Origin: Planktotalea arctica
GTDB taxonomy: Bacteria > Pseudomonadota > Alphaproteobacteria > Rhodobacterales > Rhodobacteraceae
Direction: 5' to 3'
NCBI RefSeq assembly: GCF_002105285.1
Contig: NZ_MUHR01000005.1
Coordinates: forward strand, 372,001 to 436,000
Length of the DNA stretch: 64,000 nucleotides
Shown here: piece after piece, positions 46,943-55,676 of the stretch
Layout of the letters: the number at the start of each line of letters is the position of its first letter
Position numbering within the stretch: position 1 is the stretch's first letter
The notes under the pieces: generated by a model
What the model was told of the DNA's origin: nothing
Databases searched by the model: none
The model's input: the letters and a program-made list of their open reading frames with translations, nothing else
Position numbers and translations under genes: made by a program

Positions 46943-47359
46943 ATGGCGGACACACTGCAATTCAATCTGGTTAGCCCAGAGCGCAGCCTTGCATCCATGC
47001 AAGTCACCGAAGTGCAGATTCCGGGCTCTGACGGTGACATGACGGCCATGGCCGATCATGCGCCTACGATCACGACATTGCGCCCCGGCGTGTTGAAAGT
47101 GAGCGGGCCGGAGGGGGCAAGTGAATATGTGGTCACTGGCGGTTTCGCAGAAATCGGTGATGGCGGCATTTCCGTTCTGGCCGAGAATGCGGTCGCGAAA
47201 GCAGACATGGATCAAGCCACGCTCAAAGGCATGATTGATGCCGCAACAGACACATTTGCCAAGGCACAAGAAGCCAAAAGCGACGGTGTCGACGCGGCAG
47301 CCAAGACGCTTGCCGATACGGTTGCGATTGGTGATGCCCTCGGGATCAGCGTTAACTAA
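46943..47359 (+). CDS. atpC: F1 ATP synthase subunit epsilon
   Basis: A 138-residue epsilon subunit. The N-terminal beta sandwich (about 1-85) includes [20 protein letters not shown] and [14 protein letters not shown], and a C-terminal helical hairpin follows. It couples rotation to the c-ring and inhibits ATP hydrolysis. AAAAGGAG lies 8 nt upstream of the ATG. It is the last gene of the operon, before a strong terminator. Confidence 0.97.
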   Translation: MADTLQFNLVSPERSLASMQVTEVQIPGSDGDMTAMADHAPTITTLRPGVLKVSGPEGASEYVVTGGFAEIGDGGISVLAENAVAKADMDQATLKGMIDAATDTFAKAQEAKSDGVDAAAKTLADTVAIGDALGISVN

Positions 47360-47380
47360 ACTGGCGCTTCATCACGTTTC

Positions 47381-47414
47381 AAAAGCCCTTCCGATCCTTC
47401 GGAGGGGCTTTTTT
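47381..47414 (+). terminator. Rho-independent terminator of the atp operon
   Basis: AAAAGCCCTTCCGA and TTCGGAGGGGCTT form a long GC-rich stem with a 3-nt loop, followed by TTTTTA. It lies about 20 nt after the atpC stop codon. The A run before the stem also allows weak function on the other strand. Confidence 0.93.
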
Positions 47415-47503
47415 ATGAGCCATACATTTCCGCCTTGCCTAACTGTTGCCAAAATTCAATGCTAGGTTGAACTTGACCCAAGCGCTATGAGACCCCAAGC
47501 CAC

Positions 47504-47854
47504 ATGAAACGCATTCGCAGTTCTCTTTTTGGTATAGATCAGGGCGAACAAATCATGTTCTCGGACTACGAGAACAATGGCAAGATGTGGTCCGGCAAAG
47601 GCACGCGCCAACGCAAGAAAACTATCGTCTTCTCCGAGCGTTTCGACGATCCGCCTGCCGTGCACGTGGCCATGTCGCTTCTGGACTTGGACAAGGGTAC
47701 GAATGTACGCGCCGACGCACAGGCCAAGAATATCTCAACCACCGGATTTGATCTAATCTTTCGCACTTGGGACGACACCCGCGTCGCCCGCGTGCGTCTG
47801 TCGTGGATCGCCATGGGCGCATTGGTCGACGAAGAAAGCTGGGACTTGTATTAG
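47504..47854 (+). CDS. H-type lectin domain protein
   Basis: A 116-residue protein. Residues about 40-110 match the H-type lectin (H_lectin) fold pattern: FDDPPAVHVAMSLLDLDKGT, then ISTTGFDLIFRTWDDTRVARVRLSWIAMG (the conserved part is TGFDLIFRTWDDTRV). Such domains bind N-acetylgalactosamine in snail agglutinin and related invertebrate proteins. No signal peptide is present, so export is not obvious. It stands alone between the atp terminator and a small membrane-protein gene. The family call is moderately strong; the ligand is unknown. Confidence 0.8.
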   Translation: MKRIRSSLFGIDQGEQIMFSDYENNGKMWSGKGTRQRKKTIVFSERFDDPPAVHVAMSLLDLDKGTNVRADAQAKNISTTGFDLIFRTWDDTRVARVRLSWIAMGALVDEESWDLY

Positions 47855-47923
47855 ACCCGCGCAGCGCAGATACCTAAATCAACGAAAGTGAGAATTGCCC
47901 CGCTTTCGCGCGAAGGACAGCCC

Positions 47924-48046
47924 ATGAAGAAGATTGATGTCGACAAGGACCTGAAACGCACCAAATTCCTGATCAAGGCGATGGTCGCCCAGATCGTCAT
48001 CGTTTTGGTGGTTATGTTTGCCTACTGGGCGTATCTGAAGGCCTGA
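47924..48046 (+). CDS. Small single-span membrane protein (40 aa), unknown
   Basis: A 40-codon ORF with a charged N-terminus (MKKIDVDKDLKRTK) and one hydrophobic helix (about residues 15-37) rich in Ile, Val and Met. AAGGA lies 7-8 nt upstream of the ATG. It is 69 nt after the lectin gene in the same direction, so cotranscription is possible. I do not recognise a family. The clean ribosome binding site and typical membrane-protein layout support it as real. Confidence 0.6.
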   Translation: MKKIDVDKDLKRTKFLIKAMVAQIVIVLVVMFAYWAYLKA

Positions 48047-48090
48047 ACAATCGGCTGAGATGGCGCGATTGTGCAGGCCTTCAAGCGCTT

Positions 48091-49107
48091 CTAGACAGTA
48101 TAAAGCCCTTCATAGATTGGTCCCAACGTCTCCATTTCGAAGAGCGACGAAACCGAAGTGCCGTTCCAGATATTTAGTGTCGCCTGTGCAAACATTGGCG
48201 CGGTGGGTACGATGCGGATATTCGGGCAGGCCTTCACCGCGTCGCTCGCTTGGATCGTGTCGGTGATCACCAGCGATTTCATTACGGAATTGGTCACACG
48301 TTCAACAGCAGGGCCGCTCATCACGCCGTGTGTGATATAGGAATGCACTTCCTTCGCGCCGTTTTCCAGCAGCACTTCAGCCGCCTTGCATAGCGTGCCA
48401 GCCGTGTCACACATGTCGTCCACGATGATGCAGGTTTTGCCCTCGACATTGCCGATGATCGTCATTTCGGCGACTTCGCCAGCCTTCTCGCGGCGCTTGT
48501 CCACGATGGAGAGGGGCGCATTGATCCGCTTGGCCAATTCACGCGCACGCGCAACGCCGCCTACATCGGGGGAAACGACCATGACATCGGACATTTGATC
48601 CTTGAAATTGGTCATAATATCGAGGGCGAAGATTGGTGAGGCGTAGAGGTTGTCCACGGGAATATCGAAGAAACCCTGAATTTGCGCAGCGTGCAGGTCC
48701 ATGGTCAAAATACGCTCGATGCCAGCCTCAACCAGCATATTTGCGACCAGCTTGGCGGTGATCGGCGTGCGAGCTTTGGTGCGGCGATCTTGGCGGGCGT
48801 AGCCGAAATAGGGAATGACGGCCGTGATACGCTGCGCAGAAGAGCGGCGCAGCGCGTCTGCCATGATCAGCAGTTCCATCAGGTTATCGTTGGCAGGGTT
48901 GGACGTGGGCTGAATGATGAAAACATCCTCGCCGCGCACGTTTTCGAACATTTCAACGAATATCTCACCATCGTTGAACCGTTCGACGCGGGCATCGACA
49001 AGGCCGACGCTCATGCCGCGGTGCATGGACATGCGCCTGGCGATCGCTTCTGCGAGCGGCTTGTTTGCGTTACCTGAAATGAGCTTGGGATCGGTGAGAT
49101 TGGGCAT
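48091..49107 (-). CDS. prs: Ribose-phosphate pyrophosphokinase
   Basis: A 338-residue PRPP synthetase that transfers pyrophosphate from ATP to ribose 5-phosphate. Motifs are FNDGEIFVE and RGEDVFIIQ near the N-terminus, the ATP/metal segment [15 protein letters not shown] (about 137-151) and the PRPP-binding loop [14 protein letters not shown] (about 226-239). The ATG at 49107 has AGGA 8 nt upstream; an in-frame TTG two codons earlier is less likely. It supplies purine, pyrimidine, histidine and NAD synthesis. Confidence 0.97.
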   Translation of the reverse strand: MPNLTDPKLISGNANKPLAEAIARRMSMHRGMSVGLVDARVERFNDGEIFVEMFENVRGEDVFIIQPTSNPANDNLMELLIMADALRRSSAQRITAVIPYFGYARQDRRTKARTPITAKLVANMLVEAGIERILTMDLHAAQIQGFFDIPVDNLYASPIFALDIMTNFKDQMSDVMVVSPDVGGVARARELAKRINAPLSIVDKRREKAGEVAEMTIIGNVEGKTCIIVDDMCDTAGTLCKAAEVLLENGAKEVHSYITHGVMSGPAVERVTNSVMKSLVITDTIQASDAVKACPNIRIVPTAPMFAQATLNIWNGTSVSSLFEMETLGPIYEGLYTV

Positions 49108-49238
49108 GAGCAAGGTCCTTGGCTGCCTGTCCTCGCGCTAAGGATTTATGTATGAGAATCGCGAGGTTGACACCGCTTAGCATGGCTCTACCGTGCAGCA
49201 AAGCGCACAGCCTGCGTCAGCCCCCCAGGAGAGACCAG

Positions 49239-49838
49239 ATGCCTCATATTGACTACTATTTTTCGACCCTTTCGCCCTATGCCTACCTCGCAGGCACGCG
49301 TTTGGAGAAGATTGCGGTAAAGCACGGCGCGCAGATTAACTATAAGCCCCTTGATCTGCCTGCACTGTTTTTGCGCACGGGTGGTCAGTTGCCAAAAGAT
49401 CGCCACCCCAATCGCATGTCCTACCGCGCTCAAGAATTGCCGCGCCAGGCCAAAAAATCCGGTCTGCCGCTCAACATGAAACCTGCCCACTGGCCGATGA
49501 ACGCGGCGCCTTCGTGCTATGCGATTATCGCAGCAAGCAATGCAGGCGGCGGTGATATGGGCAAGTTGATCCACGCCATCGGCCGCTCTATTTGGGTCGA
49601 TGACAAGGACGTTTCGCAAGACGATATCGTGCGCGACTGCCTGAGCGAGGCGGGTTTTGATCCGGCGCTGGCGGATAAGGATATGCTGACCTCGGCGGAA
49701 ACCTACGCGGGGAACTTGGAAGAGGCCGTGAACGCAGGCGCTTTCGGTGCGCCATTTTATGTCACGGACACGGATCAGCGATTCTGGGGTCAGGATCGCC
49801 TCGATGATCTGGATGCCTATTTGTCGGGCGATCTTTAA
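49239..49838 (+). CDS. 2-hydroxychromene-2-carboxylate isomerase family (DsbA-like) protein
   Basis: A 199-residue thioredoxin-fold protein of the DsbA/kappa-GST family. It begins HIDYYFSTLSPYAYLAGTRL, with serine at the catalytic position of HCCA isomerases instead of a CxxC pair. GAFGAPFYV near the C-terminus is the cis-proline/substrate loop, and FWGQDRLDDL is typical. It probably uses glutathione for isomerisation or conjugation of an aromatic compound. AGGAGAG precedes the ATG at 49239. The hydrolase gene follows after three bases. Confidence 0.88.
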   Translation: MPHIDYYFSTLSPYAYLAGTRLEKIAVKHGAQINYKPLDLPALFLRTGGQLPKDRHPNRMSYRAQELPRQAKKSGLPLNMKPAHWPMNAAPSCYAIIAASNAGGGDMGKLIHAIGRSIWVDDKDVSQDDIVRDCLSEAGFDPALADKDMLTSAETYAGNLEEAVNAGAFGAPFYVTDTDQRFWGQDRLDDLDAYLSGDL

Positions 49839-49841
49839 CCC

Positions 49842-50657
49842 ATGGTGAAGCGCGTTCTGGCCGGACATCCGAGCTACCTGCATACATACGGCTTTGGGCC
49901 TCGAAAGGGACTTTTGCTGCATTGCTCGCTTGCCCATGGCGGCGTGTATGGCAAGCTTGGCGCTGCCGTGGGTGGCGCGCTGAGCCTGACCAGTTTTGAT
50001 CAACCCGGCCATGGGCGGGCCGCTGATTGGGATGACGCCGGTGATTTGCAAGATCGCGTTACCGAAATGGCGCTCGATCTCTTGACCGAGCCGATGGATA
50101 TCATTGGCCATAGTTTTGGCGGCACCGTCGCGCTCCGGCTTGCTGTAGAGCGCCCGGGCATGGTGCGTACGATGACACTGCTGGAACCCGTAATGATGGC
50201 GGTCGGCAGGGCAGATAACCCGGAGGCCAGCGCCATTCTTACGCGTGATATGGGCGCGTTCTACCGCGCCATGGAGGCCGGAGAGCGCGAGCGCGCTGCG
50301 CAAATTTTCACCGAATTTTATGGCGATGGCCGCGCTTGGAACAGTCTGAGCGACGAAAGCCGTAAGGCGATTTCGGATCGCATTCATCTTATCGTTGCTG
50401 GCAGCCGCGCGGTCAACGAGGACCCCTATGATCTGATTTCTTCCGGCAAGCTGGAGCAGATTATGGCTCCGACGCTAATCATCGACGGCTGCAAGGGCGG
50501 ACCCGTGATGGAGGCCGTTTGCGACGGGCTTGCGCGCCGCATTCCTAATTCGGAACGTGTGCGTGTTTCCGACGGTGGCCATATGGTGCCTCTCACGCGC
50601 CCCGAAGCGATCGCGCGCGAAATATTGCAGTTTGTCAGCCGCGCGCAAGGGCAATGA
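49842..50657 (+). CDS. Alpha/beta hydrolase
   Basis: A 271-residue alpha/beta-hydrolase. The oxyanion-side motif is LHCSLAHGG (about 25-33), the nucleophile elbow GHSFGGTVALRLA (about 89-101), with an acid in LIIDGCKGGPV or nearby and the histidine in SDGGHMVPLTRPE. It follows the isomerase gene by three bases and overlaps the convergent threonine aldolase gene by 23 bases. The substrate is unknown. Confidence 0.88.
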   Translation: MVKRVLAGHPSYLHTYGFGPRKGLLLHCSLAHGGVYGKLGAAVGGALSLTSFDQPGHGRAADWDDAGDLQDRVTEMALDLLTEPMDIIGHSFGGTVALRLAVERPGMVRTMTLLEPVMMAVGRADNPEASAILTRDMGAFYRAMEAGERERAAQIFTEFYGDGRAWNSLSDESRKAISDRIHLIVAGSRAVNEDPYDLISSGKLEQIMAPTLIIDGCKGGPVMEAVCDGLARRIPNSERVRVSDGGHMVPLTRPEAIAREILQFVSRAQGQ

Positions 50658-51684
50658 ACTGATCAATCTGGCCCCGCGAAATGGACCAGTCGCTGACCAA
50701 ACGGCAAAGCAGCGGCTCATTGGGGTCATCGCCTTCAAGGTTACCCTGCATCAGATAATAGACCGCGCCGCCATTGTGCAAGCGCTGGTGCACTGCGCGT
50801 GGCATCCATGCGAACACCATGTTGGCATCAGGCTCCGCAAGGAAACTCACACCTTCTAAACCGCGCAACTCATTTGACAAACGGGCCATATTGGCGTTGG
50901 CCTTTACCGCACTGGTGAGCCAGAGGCCATTCGCCAGATAGGCTTCCATCTGCGCGGATAGATACCGGCCCTTGGAGAACAAATGCGCTCCGCGTTTGCG
51001 GCGCAGCTCGAATTCCCAAGATTTTTTGGGATCAAAGAAGATAACCGCTTCGACGCCCATCAGGCCGTTCTTGGTGCCGCCGAAACTGACAGCATCAATA
51101 CCAAGTTTCCATGTCATTTCCGCCGCTGAACAACCAAGCGTCGCGAGCGCGTTGGCAAAGCGCGCACCGTCCAGATGCACAGGCAGATTGAATTCTTTTG
51201 TAACATTCACAAGGGCGCGCAGTTCATCAAGCGAATGCACAGAGCCTTTTTCAGCCACCTGAGTGATCGACACCGCGCCGCGCTGTGGGCCATGCACGCC
51301 GCGCGTGCCTTCTGCTGCAATCGAGGCGCGCAGGTCATCGGGGCGCATTTTGTCCACGTCGCATGGTACGAGTGTGAGTTTTGCGCCACCCGAATAGAAT
51401 TCTGGCGCGCTGCATTCGTCCTCGTGGATATGTGCAACGCTTGAGCAAAATACAGTCTCGTAGGGCGCGCACATGCAGGCCAGTGCGATGGAATTTGCAG
51501 CTGTACCCGTGGCGAGTAAATGCACCATTGCGTCCGGTGCCTCGAATATCTCGCGAATCTGTGCTTGAACGCGCTGGGTTCCCGCGTCTGCGCCATAGGG
51601 CATCGCATAGCCTTCATTCGCGCGTGCGAGGGCCTCAAGCACTTCGGGGTGGATTGGCCCTGCGTTGTCAGATGCAAAAAACAT
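50635..51684 (-). CDS. Low-specificity threonine aldolase / beta-eliminating lyase
   Basis: A 349-residue PLP enzyme of fold type I in the threonine aldolase family, which cleaves L-threonine or related beta-hydroxy amino acids to glycine and an aldehyde. Key parts are FFASDNAGPIHPEVLEAL at the N-terminus, HLDGARFANAL (Asp binding the pyridine nitrogen, about 168-178) and the PLP lysine in VSFGGTKNGLMG (about 198-209). The ATG at 51684 overlaps the stop of the YcgN-type gene. Confidence 0.92.
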   Translation of the reverse strand: MFFASDNAGPIHPEVLEALARANEGYAMPYGADAGTQRVQAQIREIFEAPDAMVHLLATGTAANSIALACMCAPYETVFCSSVAHIHEDECSAPEFYSGGAKLTLVPCDVDKMRPDDLRASIAAEGTRGVHGPQRGAVSITQVAEKGSVHSLDELRALVNVTKEFNLPVHLDGARFANALATLGCSAAEMTWKLGIDAVSFGGTKNGLMGVEAVIFFDPKKSWEFELRRKRGAHLFSKGRYLSAQMEAYLANGLWLTSAVKANANMARLSNELRGLEGVSFLAEPDANMVFAWMPRAVHQRLHNGGAVYYLMQGNLEGDDPNEPLLCRLVSDWSISRGQIDQFIALARG

Positions 51685-52157
51685 CAGATCGGCTCCTCGA
51701 TTATATGCTCTTCCCAGTCGTCTTCGTCGACCTCGAACTCCGGTACGGTAATCCCTTGCACGGACACGCCCGCGTCGTGCACGCTTTGGGCGTTTCCAGA
51801 AATCAGCGGATGCCAGTTTTCCAGCGGACGCCCCTCGTACACCAGCCGATAGGCGCAGGTCTGTGGCATCCAATACAAATGCTCTGTGATATTTTTTGGC
51901 GTCATCACAATGCACTCCGGCACGAATTGATGGCGAATGTCATATTGCGCGCACCGGCACGTGCTGTCGTCGAGCAGGCGGCAGGCGACCTTGGTCAGCG
52001 CCACTTCTCCGCTGTCTTCGTCCTCCAGCTTGTTCAGGCAACATTTTCCGCAGCCATCACAAAGTGCTTCCCATTCTTTTTGGGACAGCTGGCTCATTTT
52101 TTTGCGCTCCCAAAAGCGCGGTCCTAAACCGTCGCGTTCAATTGGATCATCGCTCAT
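51684..52157 (-). CDS. YcgN/UPF0260 cysteine-cluster protein
   Basis: A 157-residue protein of the UPF0260 family. Eight or so conserved cysteines occur in CDGCGKCCLNKLEDEDSGE (about 33-51), ACRLLDDSTCRCAQY (about 58-72), and single cysteines near PECIVMTP and PQTCAYR. The pattern suggests a zinc or iron-sulfur site. The biochemical role is not established. It lies between ribF and the aldolase with four-base and one-base overlaps, so the three genes are cotranscribed. Confidence 0.92.
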   Translation of the reverse strand: MSDDPIERDGLGPRFWERKKMSQLSQKEWEALCDGCGKCCLNKLEDEDSGEVALTKVACRLLDDSTCRCAQYDIRHQFVPECIVMTPKNITEHLYWMPQTCAYRLVYEGRPLENWHPLISGNAQSVHDAGVSVQGITVPEFEVDEDDWEEHIIEEPI

Positions 52158-53092
52158 AGGGCGGCCAATATCTTGCGGGATTGATCGCTATCCGAATCCA
52201 TCTGCGTGATCAGCGCGTCAAGCCCGTCGAATTTTTCCTCGCCGCGCAGGTACTCTACCAATGCGATCGACAAGGTTGCACCATAAAGATCGCCAGAGAA
52301 ATCAAACACAAAAGTTTCCAAATTCGCGCGGTTCTCGCCAAACATCGGGCGCACGCCTAACGATGCGACGCCATGATAGCGCCCTTTGTGCGGCCCGTTT
52401 TGAACATCGACCAGCACTGCATAAACGCCAAAACGCGGTGGATGTAGCCCGTCGATGGACATATTCGCAGTCGGATAGCCAAGCTCGCGTCCGCGCTGCT
52501 CGCCGCCGATCACGGTGCCCTCTATGCGGTGCCAATGGCCCAGCATTTTAGCGGCGTCGCGCGGCTTTCCATCGCTTAATGCTTCTCTGATCCGGGTCGA
52601 GGAAATCTGTCCCTGCGTGCCCTCGATCAGCTCTGCAATGGTGACGCCGAACCCGAGCTCTTCGCCAAAGTGCTGCAAATCTTCTGCCTTTCCAGCGCGC
52701 CCATGCCCAAAGCAGAAGTCAGCTCCGACGACCACATGGCGCAGGCCAAGGCCTTCATGGATAACGCGCAGGGCGAATTCTTCGGGGCTGAGCGCGGCGA
52801 GCGCGGCATTGAAGTTGAGCTGATACAGCTGCTCGACGCCGACTTTCTCCAACCGGCTGGCCTTGGCGGTTGGGCCCATTAAGCGAAAAGGCATTTCTTC
52901 TCGCGCGAAATATTCTCGGGGGTGCGGATCAAACGTCAGTACGCCGAGGGGCGCAGCGATCGCTTCACCGGCCTTGCGGGCAATGTCGATCACCGCTTGA
53001 TGACCGATGTGGACGCCATCAAAGTTGCCAATCGCAGCGCTTGCGCCGCGGGCATCAGGATCAAGAAAGGTATAGTCACGAATAATGCGCAT
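52154..53092 (-). CDS. ribF: Bifunctional riboflavin kinase/FAD synthetase
   Basis: A 312-residue RibF. The N-terminal nucleotidyltransferase domain has AIGNFDGVHIGHQAVI (about 21-36) and FCFGHGRAGK near 127; the SSTRIREAL motif (about 163-171) closes that domain. The C-terminal flavokinase domain shows ELGYPTANM (about 203-211). It converts riboflavin to FMN and FAD; FMN is the ligand of the riboswitch at 31.4 kb. It starts an operon with the YcgN-type gene and threonine aldolase. Confidence 0.96.
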   Translation of the reverse strand: MRIIRDYTFLDPDARGASAAIGNFDGVHIGHQAVIDIARKAGEAIAAPLGVLTFDPHPREYFAREEMPFRLMGPTAKASRLEKVGVEQLYQLNFNAALAALSPEEFALRVIHEGLGLRHVVVGADFCFGHGRAGKAEDLQHFGEELGFGVTIAELIEGTQGQISSTRIREALSDGKPRDAAKMLGHWHRIEGTVIGGEQRGRELGYPTANMSIDGLHPPRFGVYAVLVDVQNGPHKGRYHGVASLGVRPMFGENRANLETFVFDFSGDLYGATLSIALVEYLRGEEKFDGLDALITQMDSDSDQSRKILAAL

Positions 53093-53143
53093 GGCTCTGG
53101 CCTAAAGCGGCAAAAAGCGATGCGCAAGGGTGTGTGCGCGGGT

Positions 53144-53587
53144 TCAGTCGAACTTGCGGCTGGGCGCGAGAACTGTCGCTTCGCCGATAAGAACTTTCTT
53201 GCCGTTCACCATGCAGCGGCAATCCAGCTTAACGCGGCGTTTGCCATGTTCGATGTCGATCACTTCGACCTCTGCATGCACCATATCTCCGGGGCGCACA
53301 GGGCCAAGAAACTTGAGTGATTGACCCATATAGACAGTGCCATGACCGGGTAATTGCTCGCCGATCACTGCTGAAATCAGACCTGCGGTCAGCATGCCGT
53401 GGGCGATGCGCCCCTCAAAAATCGTGTCCTGCGCATAGTCATCATCCAGATGCACGGGGTTGCGATCTGTGGACACTTCAGCAAACATTTCGATATCACG
53501 GTCGGTGACGACTTTGCGCAAATGGCGCACCATGCCCATTTCGATATCTTCGATACAGATCGTTCCGCGTGGCAGATTATCCAACAT
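53144..53587 (-). CDS. MaoC-family dehydratase
   Basis: A 147-residue hot-dog-fold protein of the MaoC/R-specific enoyl-CoA hydratase type. The catalytic segment is FAEVSTDRNPVHLDDDYAQ (about 35-53; Asp and His) followed by GRIAHGMLTAGLISAV. It likely hydrates an enoyl-CoA. The ATG at 53587 was chosen because GGAGGG lies about 5 nt upstream; an earlier in-frame ATG has no ribosome binding site. Confidence 0.9.
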   Translation of the reverse strand: MLDNLPRGTICIEDIEMGMVRHLRKVVTDRDIEMFAEVSTDRNPVHLDDDYAQDTIFEGRIAHGMLTAGLISAVIGEQLPGHGTVYMGQSLKFLGPVRPGDMVHAEVEVIDIEHGKRRVKLDCRCMVNGKKVLIGEATVLAPSRKFD

Positions 53588-53613
53588 GAGACCCTCCATC
53601 TGGATTGGCGTTG

Positions 53614-53641
53614 TAATAAAAAGCCCCCTGCAGGGCGCTTG
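53614..53641 (-). terminator. Rho-independent terminator after the HAD gene
   Basis: On the minus strand AAGCGCCC and GGGGGCTT pair around TGCA with one mismatch, followed by TTTATTA. It lies about 50 nt after the HAD-phosphatase stop and just upstream of the MaoC gene, so it would separate the two transcripts. Confidence 0.65.
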
Positions 53642-53689
53642 TTGAAATTTTATTACTTTGCAAATGCAGCATGTGGCAAGAGAAAAATC

Positions 53690-54562
53690 CTACCTTAGAA
53701 AGCCGATCGCATAGGTGGGTGCCGCCATTTCCTTTTGCAAATAAAGGTTTAACGCCTCTACATCCGGGTCCTGCGACGTTTTGGTCTCTTCGCGGGCAAG
53801 GCCACCCGTGATGAATAAAGAATCGATATCTTCGCCCATGGCCCCCGAGATGTCGGTTAATATGCCGTCGCCTATTGCCAGAATGCGATCATCGGCAATG
53901 GGCGTGCCAAGAGCGCTCAAACGGCGGCGCGCCAGATCGTATATCGGGGGATGCGGCTTGCCGAAGTACAGGCTCTCGCCGCCCATTTCCGTGTACAGCG
54001 CGGCCAGGGCGCCTGCGCACCACTCCCGCGCCTCTCCGCGATCCACGACGATATCGGGATTGGCGCAAAGCAATTTCAATCCCTTTTGTTTGGCATATAG
54101 AAATTGCGGACGCATGACCTCGGGTTCGGCCATCGGATCGAACGGACCTGCGCAAACGATGCCTTCGGCCTCTTCAAGCGGGACCTGCCGGATATCGACA
54201 GGGTTCTCCAGAATGTCGAGTGGCTTGAAAAAATCCTGATCGCGGTGCTCGCCGATGAAATAGACTTTTTCCCCCACGACACCGCGATACATGGCCGAGC
54301 GCGCAGAATCTCCGGATGTGGCGATCGTGTCCCATGAATCGTCCGGTACGCCGAAATGGATCAATTGCTTCATTACCCCGGCGCGCGGGCGTGGTGAGTT
54401 GGTGACCAGCACGACCTTTCCACCGCCACTGCGATAGGTTTGCAACGCTGCAACCGCCTCTGGCAGGGCCTTCACGCCGTTATGCACGCAACCCCAAAGG
54501 TCCACGAAAAGCGCGTCATATTGATGAGAAATTTCGCCGAGGTTTGGGATAATCTGGGTCAT
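53690..54562 (-). CDS. TIGR01459-family HAD hydrolase (NagD-like)
   Basis: A 290-residue HAD phosphatase. The nucleophile loop is ALFVDLWGCVHNG (about 17-29), where the usual second aspartate of DxD is replaced by tryptophan, as is normal for this subgroup. VLVTNSPRP (about 52-60) is motif II, FGKPHPPIY holds the motif III lysine, and ILAIGDGILTDISGA (about 232-246) is motif IV. The ATG at 54562 gives the standard beginning. Substrate unknown; a sugar phosphate or nucleotide is likely. Confidence 0.9.
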   Translation of the reverse strand: MTQIIPNLGEISHQYDALFVDLWGCVHNGVKALPEAVAALQTYRSGGGKVVLVTNSPRPRAGVMKQLIHFGVPDDSWDTIATSGDSARSAMYRGVVGEKVYFIGEHRDQDFFKPLDILENPVDIRQVPLEEAEGIVCAGPFDPMAEPEVMRPQFLYAKQKGLKLLCANPDIVVDRGEAREWCAGALAALYTEMGGESLYFGKPHPPIYDLARRRLSALGTPIADDRILAIGDGILTDISGAMGEDIDSLFITGGLAREETKTSQDPDVEALNLYLQKEMAAPTYAIGFLR

Positions 54563-54640
54563 AGGGCAGGCCTTTAAGCAACGTTTAACCCTGCTTATAC
54601 GAAGCGCCGCAAAAACGGCACCCCTTCCTCTTTCCTTTTG

Positions 54641-54664
54641 GCGCGCACCCCTCTGGGCGCGCGC
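54641..54664 (-). terminator. Possible terminator hairpin after the pyrophosphatase gene
   Basis: A GC-rich 10-bp stem with one mismatch and a 4-nt loop lies 14 nt beyond the ppaC stop on the minus strand. It is followed by CAAAAGG rather than a T run, so factor-independent termination is uncertain; it could also protect the 3' end of the mRNA. Confidence 0.4.
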
Positions 54665-54677
54665 AGTATGTTGCTGC

Positions 54678-55598
54678 TTAAAGCTTGAGGTTCGGGATGA
54701 TCTGCTTTTTGCGGCTGACCACGCCGGGGAGTACCAGCATATTGCCGCTCGCATCCGCGCCAAAAGAGGCGGCGGCGACGGATTTCACCAGATCGTTGGG
54801 CACCAACAGCGTGCTCTGCTCGTTCAGAATATCGACGACGAACAAGAGAACCTGATCGACGCCATCTTCGGACGCGACGCTTTTCATTGTCTCCATCAGA
54901 CTGTCCTTGCGATCCAGAACCGTCGCAGGTGATGTGGTTTCAAGCACGGAGACGCGGAATTTCGTGCCCTCGACTTCATATTCCTTGGAATCCATGCGCA
55001 GTAATTCGGCGTCGGAAAAGCTCGAAACGTCAGATTTCGCTGCGAACATTTCAGCGGCATAGGAGGGAATGTCTATGCCCAGATCACTAGCCAGTTTTTC
55101 GGCAACTTCGCGGTCATGGGGCGTTGTGGTCGGGCTGCGGAACTCCAGCGTGTCTGACAGGATGCAGGTCAGCGCCGCACCCTTCATTGCTTCGGGCATC
55201 TTCGCGGCATCTGCGCCCATAAGATCAACCATGATCGTCGCGGTGCAGGCCAGCGGGCGGATCGTTATGTCGATCGGGCCTTTGGTCTTGATGCCGCCGA
55301 TCAGAGCATGGTGATCGATGATCGCCTGAACGTTGGCCTCATTGATCGCGGCAGGCAACTCTGCTGGATTGTTAGTGTCCACGATCACACAGGGCGCGCC
55401 GGCCTCGACGTCTGAAATGATGTCCGGCTTGGTGAGGTTCCAGCGCTTCAGCAGGAAATTCGCCTCCGTATTTGGCTCACCCAGTAGTTTTGCTTCGGCA
55501 GGCGTACCTTTGATCTCGGACATATACCATGCCCAGATCAGGGGAGAGCCAGTGCTGTCGGTGTCGGGGGATTTATGGCCAAAAACTTGTACTGTCAT
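54678..55598 (-). CDS. ppaC: Manganese-dependent (family II) inorganic pyrophosphatase
   Basis: A 306-residue DHH-family pyrophosphatase that splits pyrophosphate to phosphate. Metal ligands are in FGHKSPDTDST (about 6-16), VIVDTNNPAEL (about 71-81) and IIDHHALIG (about 94-102). The C-terminal DHHA2 substrate domain ends with SRKKQIIP. Length fits family II, which is unrelated in sequence to the common family I (Ppa) enzyme. Confidence 0.95.
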   Translation of the reverse strand: MTVQVFGHKSPDTDSTGSPLIWAWYMSEIKGTPAEAKLLGEPNTEANFLLKRWNLTKPDIISDVEAGAPCVIVDTNNPAELPAAINEANVQAIIDHHALIGGIKTKGPIDITIRPLACTATIMVDLMGADAAKMPEAMKGAALTCILSDTLEFRSPTTTPHDREVAEKLASDLGIDIPSYAAEMFAAKSDVSSFSDAELLRMDSKEYEVEGTKFRVSVLETTSPATVLDRKDSLMETMKSVASEDGVDQVLLFVVDILNEQSTLLVPNDLVKSVAAASFGADASGNMLVLPGVVSRKKQIIPNLKL

Positions 55599-55676
55599 TG
55601 CTTTGTTCCTGCATCAAATGAATGTTTGCGCGCCGTATAAGACGGCAGGTTTTGCTTGTCTGCGTGCCAAAGTGGC

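Noticed and set aside
49188-50387. 399-codon minus-strand open frame
   Set aside because: It overlaps two well-supported plus-strand genes (DsbA-like isomerase and alpha/beta hydrolase) and shows no recognisable protein pattern.
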